Below, piece after piece: positions 22,368 through 33,559 of a stretch of 64,000 nt of DNA. Positions within the stretch are counted from its first letter, which is position 1. The number at the start of each line of letters is the position of its first letter. Source of the DNA: Persicaria tinctoria (lineage: Eukaryota; Streptophyta; Magnoliopsida; Caryophyllales; Polygonaceae). The DNA lies in assembly GCA_037127255.1 (NCBI GenBank), contig JBANSL010000019.1, positions 13,229,001-13,293,000 on the forward strand, written 5' to 3'. The notes under the pieces are model-generated. The model was not told the origin of the DNA, made no database searches, and was given only the letters and a program-made list of their open reading frames with translations. The translations under genes were made by a program, and so were the position numbers.

Positions 22368-23430
22368 TGAAGGTTCGATAATGTAAAACAAAGTAATATA
22401 AAGATACTCTAGAAAAGGGGTTGAATAGAGTATGCCGGTTTTTCGCAGATAGTCTCAAGACTTTTGAAGCTCGTGCAAAACCCTTTGAGATTAGACGTAG
22501 TCTTTTTTCTGAAAACCTGAATCACAAAGTTAAACAATTCGAACCAAGTGCGGAAATAAGGTAAAGCAGTAAGTAAAGGACGCAACGAATTGTTAACGAG
22601 GTTCGGCATGAACTTGGCCTACGTCCCCGCCTAGGGTTCTTCCACAACCATAGGATTCAACAGGCTTTATTGATTCACAAAGCTTAGGATCCTCATAGCT
22701 CACCGAGAAGCCTCTCTCCTATACAATTGCAATCTAGTCAACTCACGTTCCCTTGGAGTCCTAGACCAATCTAGAAGAGCCCCACCTCTCTCAGCTATCT
22801 AGTACAATCCTCTTACTCTCGAGAATCAATAGCCTATTGCCCACTTCCTGAGTTATAAACTCTCGAGTATAACACTCTCTCAGAATATATCCTATAAGCT
22901 CACTGTGTAACTCTCAAATGCTTTGAAATAAAGTATAAGACTCTTAATAACAAGCAGAGAGAACACGCTGAAGAGAGATCGTAAACTTGAGGGCTGATTG
23001 TGCAATGATATTCGTGAATGTACGTCCCTCCTCTCTCTCTCTCTCTTCTTCATCTCCTTTTCTTCTTCATCTCCTTTATATAGTGAAGATCATCGGCGCC
23101 ACTTGAGGAAGGAATCTTCTCCAACGGCTAGGCTGATCATGGCTATCTTCGAGATCTTCTATACTTGGAAACTTTTGAGCCATGATCTCCGATTGTGTCC
23201 TTTTTCACTTTTCGACTTTGGAAGGAGATAATATTTGAAAAACTTCCTGAAATGTTAGAATATAATATCTGGAAGCATATAATAATATAAAATAATATTC
23301 GAGCATAATAATATAAAGAACGGGTTTTGTGTTTCATCAACACTGCTAAAGCTTCAAGACCTTTGACACAAACAGACTGTCAAGGCCTGTGAAACCTATT
23401 CCGATTTTCATCAAGGGAGTGGAGTTATCA
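22368..23430 (-). repeat. Copia 3' LTR (1063 bp)
   Basis: Begins TGATAACTCC at 23430 and ends AACCTTCA at 22368 in the minus direction. It is 23 bp longer than the other LTR because of extra CTCT and TTCTTCATCTCC repeats near 23033-23068. By eye it differs from the 5' LTR at roughly 30 positions, about 3 percent. Confidence 0.93.
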
Positions 23431-24002
23431 ATCTCCCCCTTGATGAAAGACAAAACATGTGCATCCCTGCAACTTAGTCAAGCAGATATAATATAAGCAA
23501 AATTGGACTAAGTACCTGCATGGGTTAGACGAATGTTGGATCATAAGTTTTCAAAGCCAAAGAGAAACATCCAACAAAACGAAACAAGGTCTTCTAAGAC
23601 CTTTGGTTCACAGCAGTTTTAAAGTCTAAACCATCATCAAATCATATCCCCCTTTTTGTCTTTCAACAAAGGGAGGAGGGTAAACCAGTAACCAAAAGTT
23701 CAAATTTTAAAAAGATCTTTTCAATTCTTAAAGGCAAGAAAAGATTTATCCGATTTTAAAAAATTTCCACAAATAAACTATACTCGGATAAAATAAAAGG
23801 ATTTTTCTGTAAATAAACTAGGTAACATATAAAGAAGGTTAAAATCCATTAAAACCATATTTGATCAAATATCTAATAAGATATCAACCAAATATCTGAT
23901 CCGTTATATGTACTCTACTGTTCAATTCACAACCTTTGAAATGAGGTTCAAGGATCTTGACACACCGAGTAGAAATTATCTTTCGTAAAGGGAAAGCTCC
24001 CC

Positions 24003-24689
24003 CTACGAAAGTGCATCCCTGTTAAGCATTCCGATCTCACGTCTAATGAAGGTGAACCTGTCCTCTGCCAAAGGCTTAGTAAAAATGTCAGCCCATTGAT
24101 AATCAGTTGAAATAAAGGATATGGGCACATCACCTTTTTCGACATGATCCCTAATGAAATAATGTCTCACATCAAAATGTTTGGTCCTTGAATGCTGAAC
24201 AAGATTCTTTGTAATGGAGATGGCACTTGTATTGTCACATTTAATGGGAATGCCTTTGAGGTTGATGCCAAGATCTCGCATTTTTTGAGCTATCCAAAGG
24301 ATTTGGGAGCAACAGGCTCCAGCTGCAATGTATTCGGCTTCTGCAGTGGATAGAGCGACTGAGTTTTGTTTCTTTGAGTGCCAACTGATCAAGGATGCTC
24401 CTAAGAATTGGCAACATCCTGATGTGCTCTTCCTATCCACCTTATAGCCTGCAAAATCTGCATCAGAATACCCAATTAATGTGAAATCCTTTTGCTTTGG
24501 GTACCATAGTCCAAGCTCCTTAGTGCCATTGACATATCGAAAGATCCTCTTCACAGTCACGAGGTGAGATTCTTTAGGATCAGCTTGAAACCTAGCACAC
24601 ATGCAAACACTAAACATGATGTCAGGTCTACTAGCTGTGAGATATAATAAAGATCCAATCATTCCTCGATACTCCTTTTTTATTGACAC
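24003..24689 (-). pseudogene. Copia RNase H segment
   Basis: A 228-codon frame with the end of the RT connection (YRGMIGSLLYLTASRPDI) and the RNase H motifs SDADFAG, KSTSGCCQF, STAEAEYIAA and KHFDVRHYFIRD, ending ADIFTKPLAEDRF as in other copia elements. It is offset by a frameshift from the upstream integrase/RT frame around 24631-24689, so the polyprotein is broken here. Confidence 0.93.
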
Positions 24690-26844
24690 TTTTCCCAGTC
24701 TTGTCTTGATCTAGAGATAATGTTGAGCTCATGGGAGTCTTGGCTGCTTTGGATTGATCCATCTTGAACTTCTTCAAGAGATACTTAGTGTACTTGCTTT
24801 GGTTGACAAAGATCCCTTTCTTGGATTGATGAAGTTGTAATCCCAAAAAGAAGTTGAGTTCACCCATCAAGCTCATCTCGAATTCACTGCACATGATGTC
24901 AGAAAATTCCTTGCACAAAGATGTGTTAGTAGCACCAAATAATATATCATCTACATAAATTTGGATAACCAAAATGTCCTTTCCTTTAGTCTTGATAAAA
25001 AGAGTCTTGTCGATCAAGCCCCTTTTAAAATCATTTTCTAAAAGATATTTTGACAAGCGCTCATACCAAGCTCTTGGGGCTTGTTTCAAACCATAAAGCG
25101 CTTTGTCAAGTTTATAAACATGATTAGGAAATTCCACACTTTCAAATCCTGGGGGTTGAGCCACGTAAACTTCTTCCTCTAAGAAACCATTAAGAAAAGC
25201 ACATTTGACATCCATTTGATATAACTTTATGCTCATAAAAGATGCAAATGCTAATAAAATGCGAATAGCTTCAAGCCTGGCTACGAGAGCAAAGGTATCC
25301 TCGTAGCCAATACCTTCCTCTTGATTGTAGCCTTGAGCAACAAGCCTTTCCTTGTTCCTCACGATCTTACCATTCTCATCTAGCTTGTTTCGAAATACCC
25401 ATCGTGTGCCAATGACTGATTGATGCTTTAGCCTAGGCTTCAAGGTCCAGATTTTGTTCCTTTCAAATTCGTTAAGCTCACTTTGCATAGCAATGATCCA
25501 ATCTGGCTCTTGAAGGGCCTCATCTACCTTCTTTGGTTCAATGAGAGAAACAAACGCGTGAAAAGCACAAAGATCTTTAAGTTTAGAACGAGTTTGAACA
25601 CTAGAAGTAGGGTCAGAAATGATATCCTTTAATGAGTGTGATGAGGAGTATTTGAATTTCCTTTTGCTAGTCTCAGATCCTTGATTCGTCACACCAGCAG
25701 GATTGACTTGTGGTACATCTGACTCCGCGGTCCTGTTAGGTTTAGTTACAGCAGTTTCTGACGTCTCAACACTGTTGGATTGGACACCAAGGGCTTTGGA
25801 CGAATCTTCAACACCTTGGGCCAATTCTTTAGTGTTAAGAATATGTTCCTGCATGTTCCTTTTCTCTGTGTTCTTGGTAGCAGCATCATCACCTTCCTCG
25901 TTCTCTGCATGGATGTTAAGATCTATACCTGCAACACTTTCACTTAAAGAACCGTCATTGCATTCATAAAAAATAACATGTATACTTTCTTCAACTAATT
26001 GGATCCTTTTATTGAAGATTCTATAAGCTTTGCTACTTGTGGAGTAGCCAAGAAATATACCTTCATCACTACGCGCATCAAATTTCCCAAGGTTATCTTT
26101 TCCATTGTTATGAACAAAACAAGTACAGCCAAAGGGTTTAAAATAAGATATAAGTGGTTTGCGGCCTTTGAAAAGTTCATAAGGAGTTTTCTTTAAGATG
26201 GAACGAATAAGACAACGATTCAAAATATAGTTAGCTGTGTTAACAGCTTCAACCCAATAGGTTTTATGTAATGCATTTTCTAAAAGCATAGTCCTGGTCA
26301 TATCCTCTAGGGTGCGGTTCTTTCGTTCCACAACCCCATTTTGTTGAGGTGTCCTAGGAGCAGAAAAGTTATGGGAGATGTCATATTTAGCACAAAACAA
26401 ATTAAACTGAAGTTGATCAAACTCCCTACCATGATCACTCCGAATTGACACTATGGGCTCGTTTCTTAAAGTTTGCAACTCCTTACAAAGTTTTGAAAAC
26501 TCAAATAAGGCCTCTGATTTTTCTTTTAAAAATGCAACCCAAGTATATCTAGAAAAATCATCAACAACAACTAGCATGTACTTTTTACCATTGGGAGATT
26601 TGACTCGAATAGGACCACATAAATCCATATGTAAAAGTTCAAGGGGTCTAGAAGAACTTACAACCTTTTTGGGTTTGAAAGAGCTACGTGTTTGTTTACC
26701 TCGTGTGCATGCATTGCACATATCAATACCTTTGAAGTCCATATCAGGTAGTCCTCTTACAAGCTCTTTGGACACAAGCTTTTGTAGTGTATGGGGACTC
26801 ACATGACCAAGTCTCCTGTGCCAAATGTTTGGATCGTCCGTCAA
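24631..26844 (-). pseudogene. Copia GAG-pre-integrase, integrase and reverse transcriptase
   Basis: A 737-codon frame. The integrase has the HHCC zinc site (HRRLGH, then CNACTRG) and the D,D35E core (LLHMDLCGP, SIRSDHGREF, GVVERKNRT). A variable Ser-rich linker follows, then RT with WIIAMQSELNEF, YQMDVKCAFLNG, YGLKQAPRAWYERL and the catalytic IYVDDILFGAT. It is cut off from the protease upstream by an in-frame TGA near 26855 and a loss of sequence, and from RNase H by a frameshift downstream. The catalytic residues themselves are intact. Confidence 0.93.
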
Positions 26845-26932
26845 AGTCTTTAGTCAGGTTAAGCTTCCTTGTGCCACTTGATCAACATTTACAGCGTATA
26901 TATTGTTGTAGCGATATGCAGTCAGTATAACT

Positions 26933-27187
26933 TCACCTGTATCTTCTCTGCACATTTAAATCCTTAACAAGATAGACATTTTTAATAGTATGGTTGGAAT
27001 CTCTCCCAACGCTACCAATACCAACGATGTCACATTTTCCTTTGTCACCAAGGGTGATTGTTCCTGTGGATTGCTCCTTTAGATCATGAAAGAGAGAACT
27101 CTTCCCACTCATATGCCTCGAGCATCCACTATCAATAATCCATTTGTGCTCATTCACCTTGGTGACCTCCTGCAAAACAAACATCAA
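26933..27187 (-). pseudogene. Copia aspartic protease segment
   Basis: Carries the protease active-site motif WIIDSGCSRHMSG and the following flap region (GTITLGDKGKCDIVGIGSVG). The frame then departs after KNVYLVKDLN and reaches a stop; the region that normally leads into the integrase is shortened. It begins just after the gag frame ends (27184), in a different frame. Confidence 0.9.
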
Positions 27188-28989
27188 CCTTTGTGGCTAG
27201 ACCAGTGAGCAAATTTAGATCCTTTATTGGGATAAACCATATTTGATAAAATAGTGCATTTGGGGACCCAAACTTGCGTTATCCGTTCTTTTCTCAAGTG
27301 AATAGGAAATGTATTGCGAATAATATGAGGATCCTTTCTTCTATAGGGGCAGGTCTCTCTTACATGTCCCTTTATCGAACAGTGGTGACATATAGGAGAG
27401 GTTCTGCTTCCTTTTGCCTTCACAAAAGTGGTAATGTGCTGTTTTTTTAAAAACATTGGATTGTAACCAATACCACTTCTGTTTAGAGAACTTTGTTGCT
27501 CAGCTAACATCCTATCAAGAGTGCCCTTGAACTTGGTAAAACTTATGAGGGCTGTCTGTGGGTCTTGAATCTTATTATTCAGGGAGATCTTCTCGTTCTC
27601 TAAGTCATGATGTTCATTTCTCAGAGACGAGAGATCTTGCTTGAGTTCAGATTTCTCTGAGTCAAGAGTCTTGACCTTAATGTCAAGACCTGAATAAGAA
27701 ATTTCAAGACTTTTAACCCGCCTAGACAGTTCCTCAATAGTTCTTTCCTGGTCCAGGGTTTTCTTGATAAGAGTGTTAGTATGGGCAATAAGTTTCTCTT
27801 CATTGACAATCATATTAGAAAGGAATTCCGATAGTACCTCTTTTGGACTTGCCATGAGCTCTCTCACAGTTACCTCGAGTTGCTCATCATGAGATTCATT
27901 TCCTGTGGCCATGAGACAAAGGTTGGCCTTTTCATCATCGGAATTTGAGTCAGAGTCGCTCCAAGTTGTCACCATGGCTTTCTTTTTCCATCTATCGCCT
28001 TTCTTGAACTGGCTCTTCGTCTTTTGAGGGCAATCTTTCACTAGATGGTCTGTTTCACCACATTCAAAACAGGACAAAGGTTTAGTCTTCTTGTCATATT
28101 TGTTGTATTGAGATTTACCTCGAATTTTAGAAGACTCTGATTCATCCTTGTTGTTAAATTGCTTCTTCATCTTGAGGATTCGAAAAAGAACCCTTGTAAT
28201 GAGATCAAAGGGATCATCCTCATCACCATCCTCATCTTCAGAATCAGACACATCTTTCGGCTCATTCTTCTTAGACTTGAATGCCAAGTTCTTAGTGCTT
28301 GTTGGAAGTTCTCCATCGTCTTCATTTAGAATCATCTCATATGTGATCAGCTTCCCAAGCAAGTCATCAAGGGGTAGAGTGGTGAGATCTTGTGATTCCT
28401 CTATGGCTGTCACTTTAGGACCCCACTTTTCTTTTGGGAGGCACCTCAATATCTTCCTCACTTTCTCAACGTTCGTAAAGCTCTTGCCAAGAGAGTCAAG
28501 GTTGTTGGTGATTTCTGTGAATCGTGTGAACATGGCCTTGATAGACTCATCAGACTTCATTTCGAAAAGCTCATACTTTCGAAGGAAGATACTGATCTTG
28601 GTGTCCTTTACTTGGCTGGTTCCTTCATAGGTGACGACCAGCTTGTCCCAAATCTCTTTAGCTGACCTACAAGATGAAATACGATTAAACTCATCAGTGC
28701 TAAGACCACAATAAAGTAAGTTAATAGCCCTGTAGTTTTTAGAGACGAGTTCAAGATCCGCTTGGATGTATTCAGCCTCGATCTTCGCGACTTTGGTTCC
28801 ATTTGGTCTGTCTTTTACTGGAACCTTCGGACCATTCTCTATAATGTTCCAAAGTTCCAGATCTTGATCTATAATGAACATTTTCATCAAGGACCTCCAG
28901 TGGACGAAGTTGTTTCCTACAAAGAGTGGTGGTCTAATGGTAGACCATCCCTGTGCAAATCCTCCGCTTGCTTCACCAGACATGATCAA
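27184..28989 (-). CDS. Copia gag (601 codons, two zinc knuckles, coiled coil)
   Basis: An intact frame starting 40-50 bp inside the 5' LTR. The N-terminal UBN2/Copia-gag region includes FVGNNFVHWRSLMKMFI and CRSAKEIWDKLVVTYEG. A first CCHC knuckle CFECGETDHLVKDC lies near residue 295, then a long Glu/Lys/Leu-rich coiled coil (about residues 385-485) and a second CCHC knuckle CHHCSIKGHVRETC near residue 533. Two knuckles with a coiled coil between them is a Sirevirus-type layout. Gag forms the virus-like particle in the cytoplasm. Its stop at 27184 overlaps the start of the protease frame. Confidence 0.92.
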   Translation of the reverse strand: MIMSGEASGGFAQGWSTIRPPLFVGNNFVHWRSLMKMFIIDQDLELWNIIENGPKVPVKDRPNGTKVAKIEAEYIQADLELVSKNYRAINLLYCGLSTDEFNRISSCRSAKEIWDKLVVTYEGTSQVKDTKISIFLRKYELFEMKSDESIKAMFTRFTEITNNLDSLGKSFTNVEKVRKILRCLPKEKWGPKVTAIEESQDLTTLPLDDLLGKLITYEMILNEDDGELPTSTKNLAFKSKKNEPKDVSDSEDEDGDEDDPFDLITRVLFRILKMKKQFNNKDESESSKIRGKSQYNKYDKKTKPLSCFECGETDHLVKDCPQKTKSQFKKGDRWKKKAMVTTWSDSDSNSDDEKANLCLMATGNESHDEQLEVTVRELMASPKEVLSEFLSNMIVNEEKLIAHTNTLIKKTLDQERTIEELSRRVKSLEISYSGLDIKVKTLDSEKSELKQDLSSLRNEHHDLENEKISLNNKIQDPQTALISFTKFKGTLDRMLAEQQSSLNRSGIGYNPMFLKKQHITTFVKAKGSRTSPICHHCSIKGHVRETCPYRRKDPHIIRNTFPIHLRKERITQVWVPKCTILSNMVYPNKGSKFAHWSSHKG

Positions 28990-29041
28990 AAACTCACAAG
29001 ATTGTTAGATCGAAAGCAGTAAGTAAAGATCTGATACCAAT

Positions 29042-30081
29042 TGAAGGTTCGATAATGTAAAACAAAGTAATATAAAGATACTCTAGAAGGGGGGTTGAAT
29101 AGAGTATGCCGGTTTTTCGCAGATAGTCTCAAGACTTTTGAAGCTCGTGCAAAACCCTTTGAGATTATACTTAGTCTTTTCTCTGAAAACCTGAATAAAA
29201 AAGTTAAACAATTCGAACCAAGTGCAGAAATAAGGTAAAGCAGTAAGTAAAGGACGCAAAGAATTGTTAACGAGGTTCGGCACGAACTTGGCCTACGTCC
29301 CCGCTTAGGGTTCTTCCACAACCCTAGTATTCAACAGGCTTTATTGATTCACAAAGCTTAGGATCCTCATAGCTCACCGAGAAGCCTCTCTCCTATACAA
29401 TTGCAATCTAGTCAACTCACGTTCCCTTGGAGTCCTAGACCAATCTAGAAGAGCTCCACCTCTCTCAGCTATCTAGTACAATCCTCTTACTCTTGAGAAT
29501 CAATAGGCTAGTGCCCACTTCCTGAGTTATAAACTCTCGAGTATAACAATCTCTCAGAATATATCCTATAAGCTCACTGTGTAACTCTCAAATGCTTTGA
29601 AACAAAATATAAGACTCTTAATAACAAGCAGAGAGAACACGCTAAAGAGATATCGTAAACTTGAGGGCTGATTGTGCAATGATATTCGCGAATGTACGTC
29701 CCTCCTCTCTCTCTTCTTCATCTCCTTTATATAGTGAAGATCATCGACGCCACTTGAGGAAGGAATCTTCTCCAACGGCTAGGCTGATCATGGCTATCTT
29801 CGAGATCTTCTATACTTGGAAACTTTTGAGCCATGATCTCCGATTGTGTCCTTCTTCACTTTTCGACTTTGGAAGGAGATAATATTTGAAAAACTTCCTG
29901 AAATGTTAGAATATAATATCTGGAAGCATATAATAATATAAAATAATATTCGAGCATAATAATATAAAGAACAGGTTTTGTGTTTCATCAACACTGCTAA
30001 AGCTTTAAGACCTTTGACACAAACAGACTTTCAAGGCCTTTGAAACCTATTCCGATTTTCATCAAGGCAGTGGAGTTATCA
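29042..30081 (-). repeat. Copia 5' LTR (1040 bp)
   Basis: TGATAACTCC at 30081 to AACCTTCA at 29042 in the minus direction, immediately followed by the primer-binding site. It would contain the promoter; a TATATAGTG-like stretch occurs at 29726-29735 on the plus strand. Confidence 0.93.
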
Positions 30082-30490
30082 AGTTGTAAAAAGGTTTTCC
30101 CATAGGCTACCTTGTCGGCATTTTTGACTCGTGAGAATACACATGGTAATATATTACCACTACCCTCAAAGGTCGGGATATTTTTATTACATTTGAAAGT
30201 TGATGATATATTTTTACCATATTCCCAAAAGTGATGGTATTTTAATTAGTTTTCCCTAAAAAACACGATACATGCCAGAAAAATGAGAATAAAAGAAGTG
30301 TCAAATGCAAACGACGATGACGACTGACGAGGAGGCCGGGACAAAAGAGGGCGCGACTATAAATTTGGTGGCAAAATGCGGCAAAATGAGCCTTTACACC
30401 CGTCGGTGTGCATGTCACTCTTCAATGCCATTCTTCATTTTTATGCAAGTACTTGTTTCATCTAGTGTTTTAACCGTGAAAGGAATTATT

Positions 30491-31086
30491 TTTTCGAAAT
30501 AGCCATATTTCGAAAAAAAAATTAGGAAAATAGCCAAATTCCGAAATTTATTAGGGAATTAGCCAAAACAAGGTTTGCCTAAGGATTTTTAAAATAATAA
30601 TAAAATACCCATTTTTATTTTTTTTAAATGGCTTTTTACCTTTGAAAAGGTTAAAATAAAAAAAAATTATAAGGGAGAGTCACTATTTGAAACAGCATCT
30701 CTCCCAATTTGATTTTTTTTAAATTAGGGTTGCAACCGTTCAATTTTTCTCGGATGATGGCACCGTCTTGACGATGGCCCAAGATCCTTCCGCCTTCCTC
30801 CTTCTTCCTCCACTCTCACTTCCTCCGCCACCTCTTCCACCTCCACCACCGCTCCCCCCGCCCCAAAACCCAGCACCCTCGACAAATTGATTGTCGTCAA
30901 GAAGCGGGATGGAGGCGACGAGGAAGAGTCCCAATTCAACGATGGCGCAGTCGGTGATGGGGACGACCACCAAACGGAGAGATGAAGAAGCAACGGGATG
31001 GAGGCGACGAGTGGTGGTGGACAACCACCAATCGAAATTTGGCTATTTCCCTAAAAACTTTTTTCGAAATTTGGCTATTTCGAAAA
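30491..31086. mobile_element. TIR element (about 0.6 kb) with a GC-rich core
   Basis: Inverted ends of about 55 bp: the left begins TTTTCGAAATAGCCATATTT, the right ends AAATTTGGCTATTTCGAAAA, and inner blocks (GGAAAATAGCCAAATT and its complement near 31040) also pair. No clear duplication was found. The core 30720-31020 is GC-rich, with Gly/Ser/Arg-rich frames on both strands; this looks like a captured coding or UTR fragment rather than a gene of its own. Confidence 0.65.
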
Positions 31087-31670
31087 GAAAATCTTTTTTC
31101 ACGTGGTTAAAAATAGACACATTTAGGTATGTTTATCAAAGAATATTATGGATATTAAAAATAATATTTTTTTTCAGGAACCCACCTTCAATTATATATA
31201 ATGACCCAATTTGATTAGATATGGATATATGTTTAGAAGACATTAACAAGTTTTAAATTTATATAAGATAAGATTTTACCTATTATATAAGATAAGATTT
31301 TACATATGTAACATATGTAACCAATTTTAGAAGATATATATAATAGATATAATAAATGATAAGTCGTATGTAACATATGACATCTTCTCCTTATCTTAAT
31401 AGTAATAACCAATCAAAAATATTATCACCACCTTAATCAATTTTAAGATAATAGTTTTCATAAGTTTTTAGACATAGAATATTTTGGAAAGATTTTACCC
31501 AATTTTGTAAGATTTTGATAATAATTATAGAAAAGTTTGATAATACTTTCAATATATTAATGAGAATCAATGACAATTTTATTTAATTTGTGTAACAATT
31601 CAAAAGTGTTGAAATAAATTAATAATCTCTCTAAACAGGTATTTATATTAAATTTATTTAAATTGTAAAA

Positions 31671-31699
31671 AACCGCACACAGTGCGGGTACTGAACTAG
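31671..31699 (+). mobile_element. Helitron 3' terminus
   Basis: Hairpin CCGCACAC-AGTGCGG (31673-31687) then GTACTGAACTAG (CTAG 31696-31699) and host T. The same GGGTACTG...CTAGT layout is seen at 5551-5563. The body probably includes the AT-rich 31200-31670 stretch, where GATAAGTCGTATGTAACATA and ATGACATCTTCTCC form a head-like inverted motif near 31360, but the 5' end is not certain. Confidence 0.72.
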
Positions 31700-31700
31700 T

Positions 31701-31885
31701 TTGGTGGTAAACCCCGAGCCACGTACCAGATAAACTGATTTGCGCCGACCGGCTCGACCCACTGGTATGGAGTAAGGTAAACCTTGGATAAATTCTCAAT
31801 GAAAGGGGTGGAGGCAGGGATCGAACCCGGGACCTCATTCCCACCCCCCTTGCTCCACACCAGTAGGCCACCCCTACTGGGACTA
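31701..31885 (-). mobile_element. tRNA-derived SINE
   Basis: On the minus strand, box A-like GTGGCCTACTGG (near 31862-31873) and box B-like GGTTCGATCCC (near 31817-31827) are followed by a body that contains AAGGTTTACC and GGTCGGCGCAAATC. The same body is found as a fragment at 41915-42020, so this is a dispersed SINE family in this genome. Its 3' side abuts the Helitron end at 31700. Confidence 0.65.
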
Positions 31886-32046
31886 ATAATTTTTTATTTT
31901 TCTTTCTCTATCCTATCATCTCAACATTTCATTCTTACTTTTTCTTCTTTTTTTTCACTTTATCAGTAGCATCTTTAATATCTCAAAACTCGACTTTTTT
32001 TATTAATTCGATTTATAAATATACATTAATAATAATTTTTATTCTA

Positions 32047-32051
32047 CAATA

Positions 32052-32087
<36 letters not shown>

Positions 32088-32092
32088 TATAA
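32047..32092. repeat. (ATT)n microsatellite
   Basis: About 14 ATT repeats. A run of about 19 C follows at 32198-32216. Confidence 0.95.
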
Positions 32093-32149
32093 ACTAATAA
32101 CCATATATATAGGAATTAATTTGCTCTACGGGTCGTTTTTCCAATCTAA

Positions 32150-33410
32150 TTGGAGGAGTGTCCACGAACCTCTTTTATTTTGTAAATTGTCCATATACCC
32201 CCCCCCCCCCCCCCCCTCCTCCTTCAATCTCTATGCTTTTCTCCGACCATCCCCTTCCTCTCTTCGATTTCCATAGGTAGACTGATCCTCTTTCCGCCTC
32301 CGATGGTTGCTATCCTCACCACCACCCGCATCCACGTTTCCGCACCGGCATTGACTACCTCCTACTCCCCCCAATCTATTCGCCGCCTCCCTTCTCCGAC
32401 GACAACCGTTCCCTGGATCGAGTGCTTCTTCTCTGGTTCCAGCATCTCGAATCCCTTCGCCTCCGATTTGTTCGTCCCCTCCGCTAAGTCCCCTTGGTCG
32501 TGGTTCACCTAGATATGAAATTGCAGCTAGATCTCACCTTCGCATCAGGCGCTGCCTCCGCCTCCACCGATCCCTTCTCATCTGCAATTAAGGAGGTGTA
32601 TTAGCCATGGCCAAGCGATGATCGCTGACTTTAAGAGAGTAGAAAAATTCCTTTATAGGACGAGATCTGCTGAAGGCGGCAATTTCTAGCAACTCTTAAC
32701 CGAATTGGCTTCAAAAATATGCAATTCCTTCACATCTGCAATTGAGGAGGTGTATTCTCCATGGCCATGCGATGCTCGCTGGCTTTAACAAAGTAGAAAA
32801 TTCCTTCTCGAACGGGATCTGCGGAAGGTGGAAAAATATGCAATTTCTTCTAGGGCAGCAATTGTGTCATCGATTTGGTCTGGAAGAGAGCGTCGCCTAC
32901 GAGAAAGAAGGAAGAGAGCATCGAACTTGTGTGAACGTCGTGATTCTCCATTTCTGCGAGAGCTAATCGAGCGGTTGCGTGAGGATGGTTGATTGGTTCC
33001 TGATCCAATTCACTCAAACGAATCGAGACCGAGAGGGGCCGAAATCTAGTTAATTGCAAGATCATCACTCGTCACTATGGGTTGGACTCGATTCGTGATG
33101 AGCCCATGTGAAACAACGAATTTGCTGAAATCTCTTGCCTCCCGCTCTTGCTAAAATCTCTTGCTGAAATTGTGGTCTGTGCGAGTTTGAGCTTGAGCAG
33201 ATTGTGTTCCGTGTTTGAGCTTGGGCCGTTTCTTCTATTCAATTTAGCTGCAGTAGAAATTGGGCAAAAATTCAAAATTTAGTGTTTCAGCAATTCCGGT
33301 TTCAACAACTCCAGTTTCAGCAACAAGGTGGACATTTAGCTAATATGGATAGGTTGATGGACAAAATGCTAATAAAGGCGAAAAATATGGACATTCTAGT
33401 AAACATCCCT
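32150..33410 (+). other. Gene-like GC-richer region, unclassified, with internal duplication
   Basis: A 69-codon frame (32303-32512) begins MVAILTTTRIHVSAP and is Ser/Pro-rich, but no family is recognisable. Segments 32580-32730 and 32733-32850 are diverged tandem copies (ATCTGCAATT-A/G-AGGAGGTGTATT, GCCATG-GCGATG, AAAAATATGCAATT). The flanks share TGTCCA/TGGACA and TTTTATT motifs in inverted order (32158-32200 and 33325-33400), so this may be a non-autonomous DNA element that has captured gene sequence. Confidence 0.3.
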
Positions 33411-33559
33411 ATATATAATCAAAAAAGTAGTTAAAAAAAATGAACTTCACTTCATTGATTAAATATGAGGACATTACATCAAAGAGAATACATAAACGAA
33501 ATTGCATTCAAAGAAAAATAAGAAAACTTCATCCACATTATTAACATGTTTAATTAAAT

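Larger units (their letters stand above)
22368..30081 (-). mobile_element. Ty1/copia retrotransposon, Sirevirus-like, with both LTRs
   Basis: Complete but defective element on the minus strand with a perfect 5 bp duplication AGTTG (22363-22367 and 30082-30086). LTRs run TGATAACTCC...AACCTTCA. Just inside the 5' LTR the primer-binding site TGGTATCAGATC matches the usual initiator-tRNA-Met site (near 29027-29038). The purine tract AAGGGGGAGAT precedes the 3' LTR (23431-23441). Gag, protease, integrase, RT and RNase H are present in copia order. The long coiled-coil gag with two zinc knuckles and wording such as RGKQTRSSFKPKK and SRPLELLHMDLCGP are typical of the Sirevirus lineage. Confidence 0.93.
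22000..30256. mobile_element. Mutator-like TIR element split by a copia retrotransposon
   Basis: Terminal inverted repeats of about 150 bp: the left starts GGGAAAACTAATTAAAATAC at 22000 and the right ends GTATTTTAATTAGTTTTCCC at 30256, with matching inner blocks (GGTAATATATTACCA near 22090 and 30145). Flanking 9-mers TAAAAGAAA and TAAAAAACA match at 7 of 9 positions. Without the copia insertion the element is about 0.54 kb and non-coding. Confidence 0.75.

Noticed and set aside
23998..24003. An envelope-like ORF between pol and the 3' LTR of the Sirevirus-like element
   Set aside because: Only about 570 bp separate the RNase H stop from the LTR and no long frame is present there.
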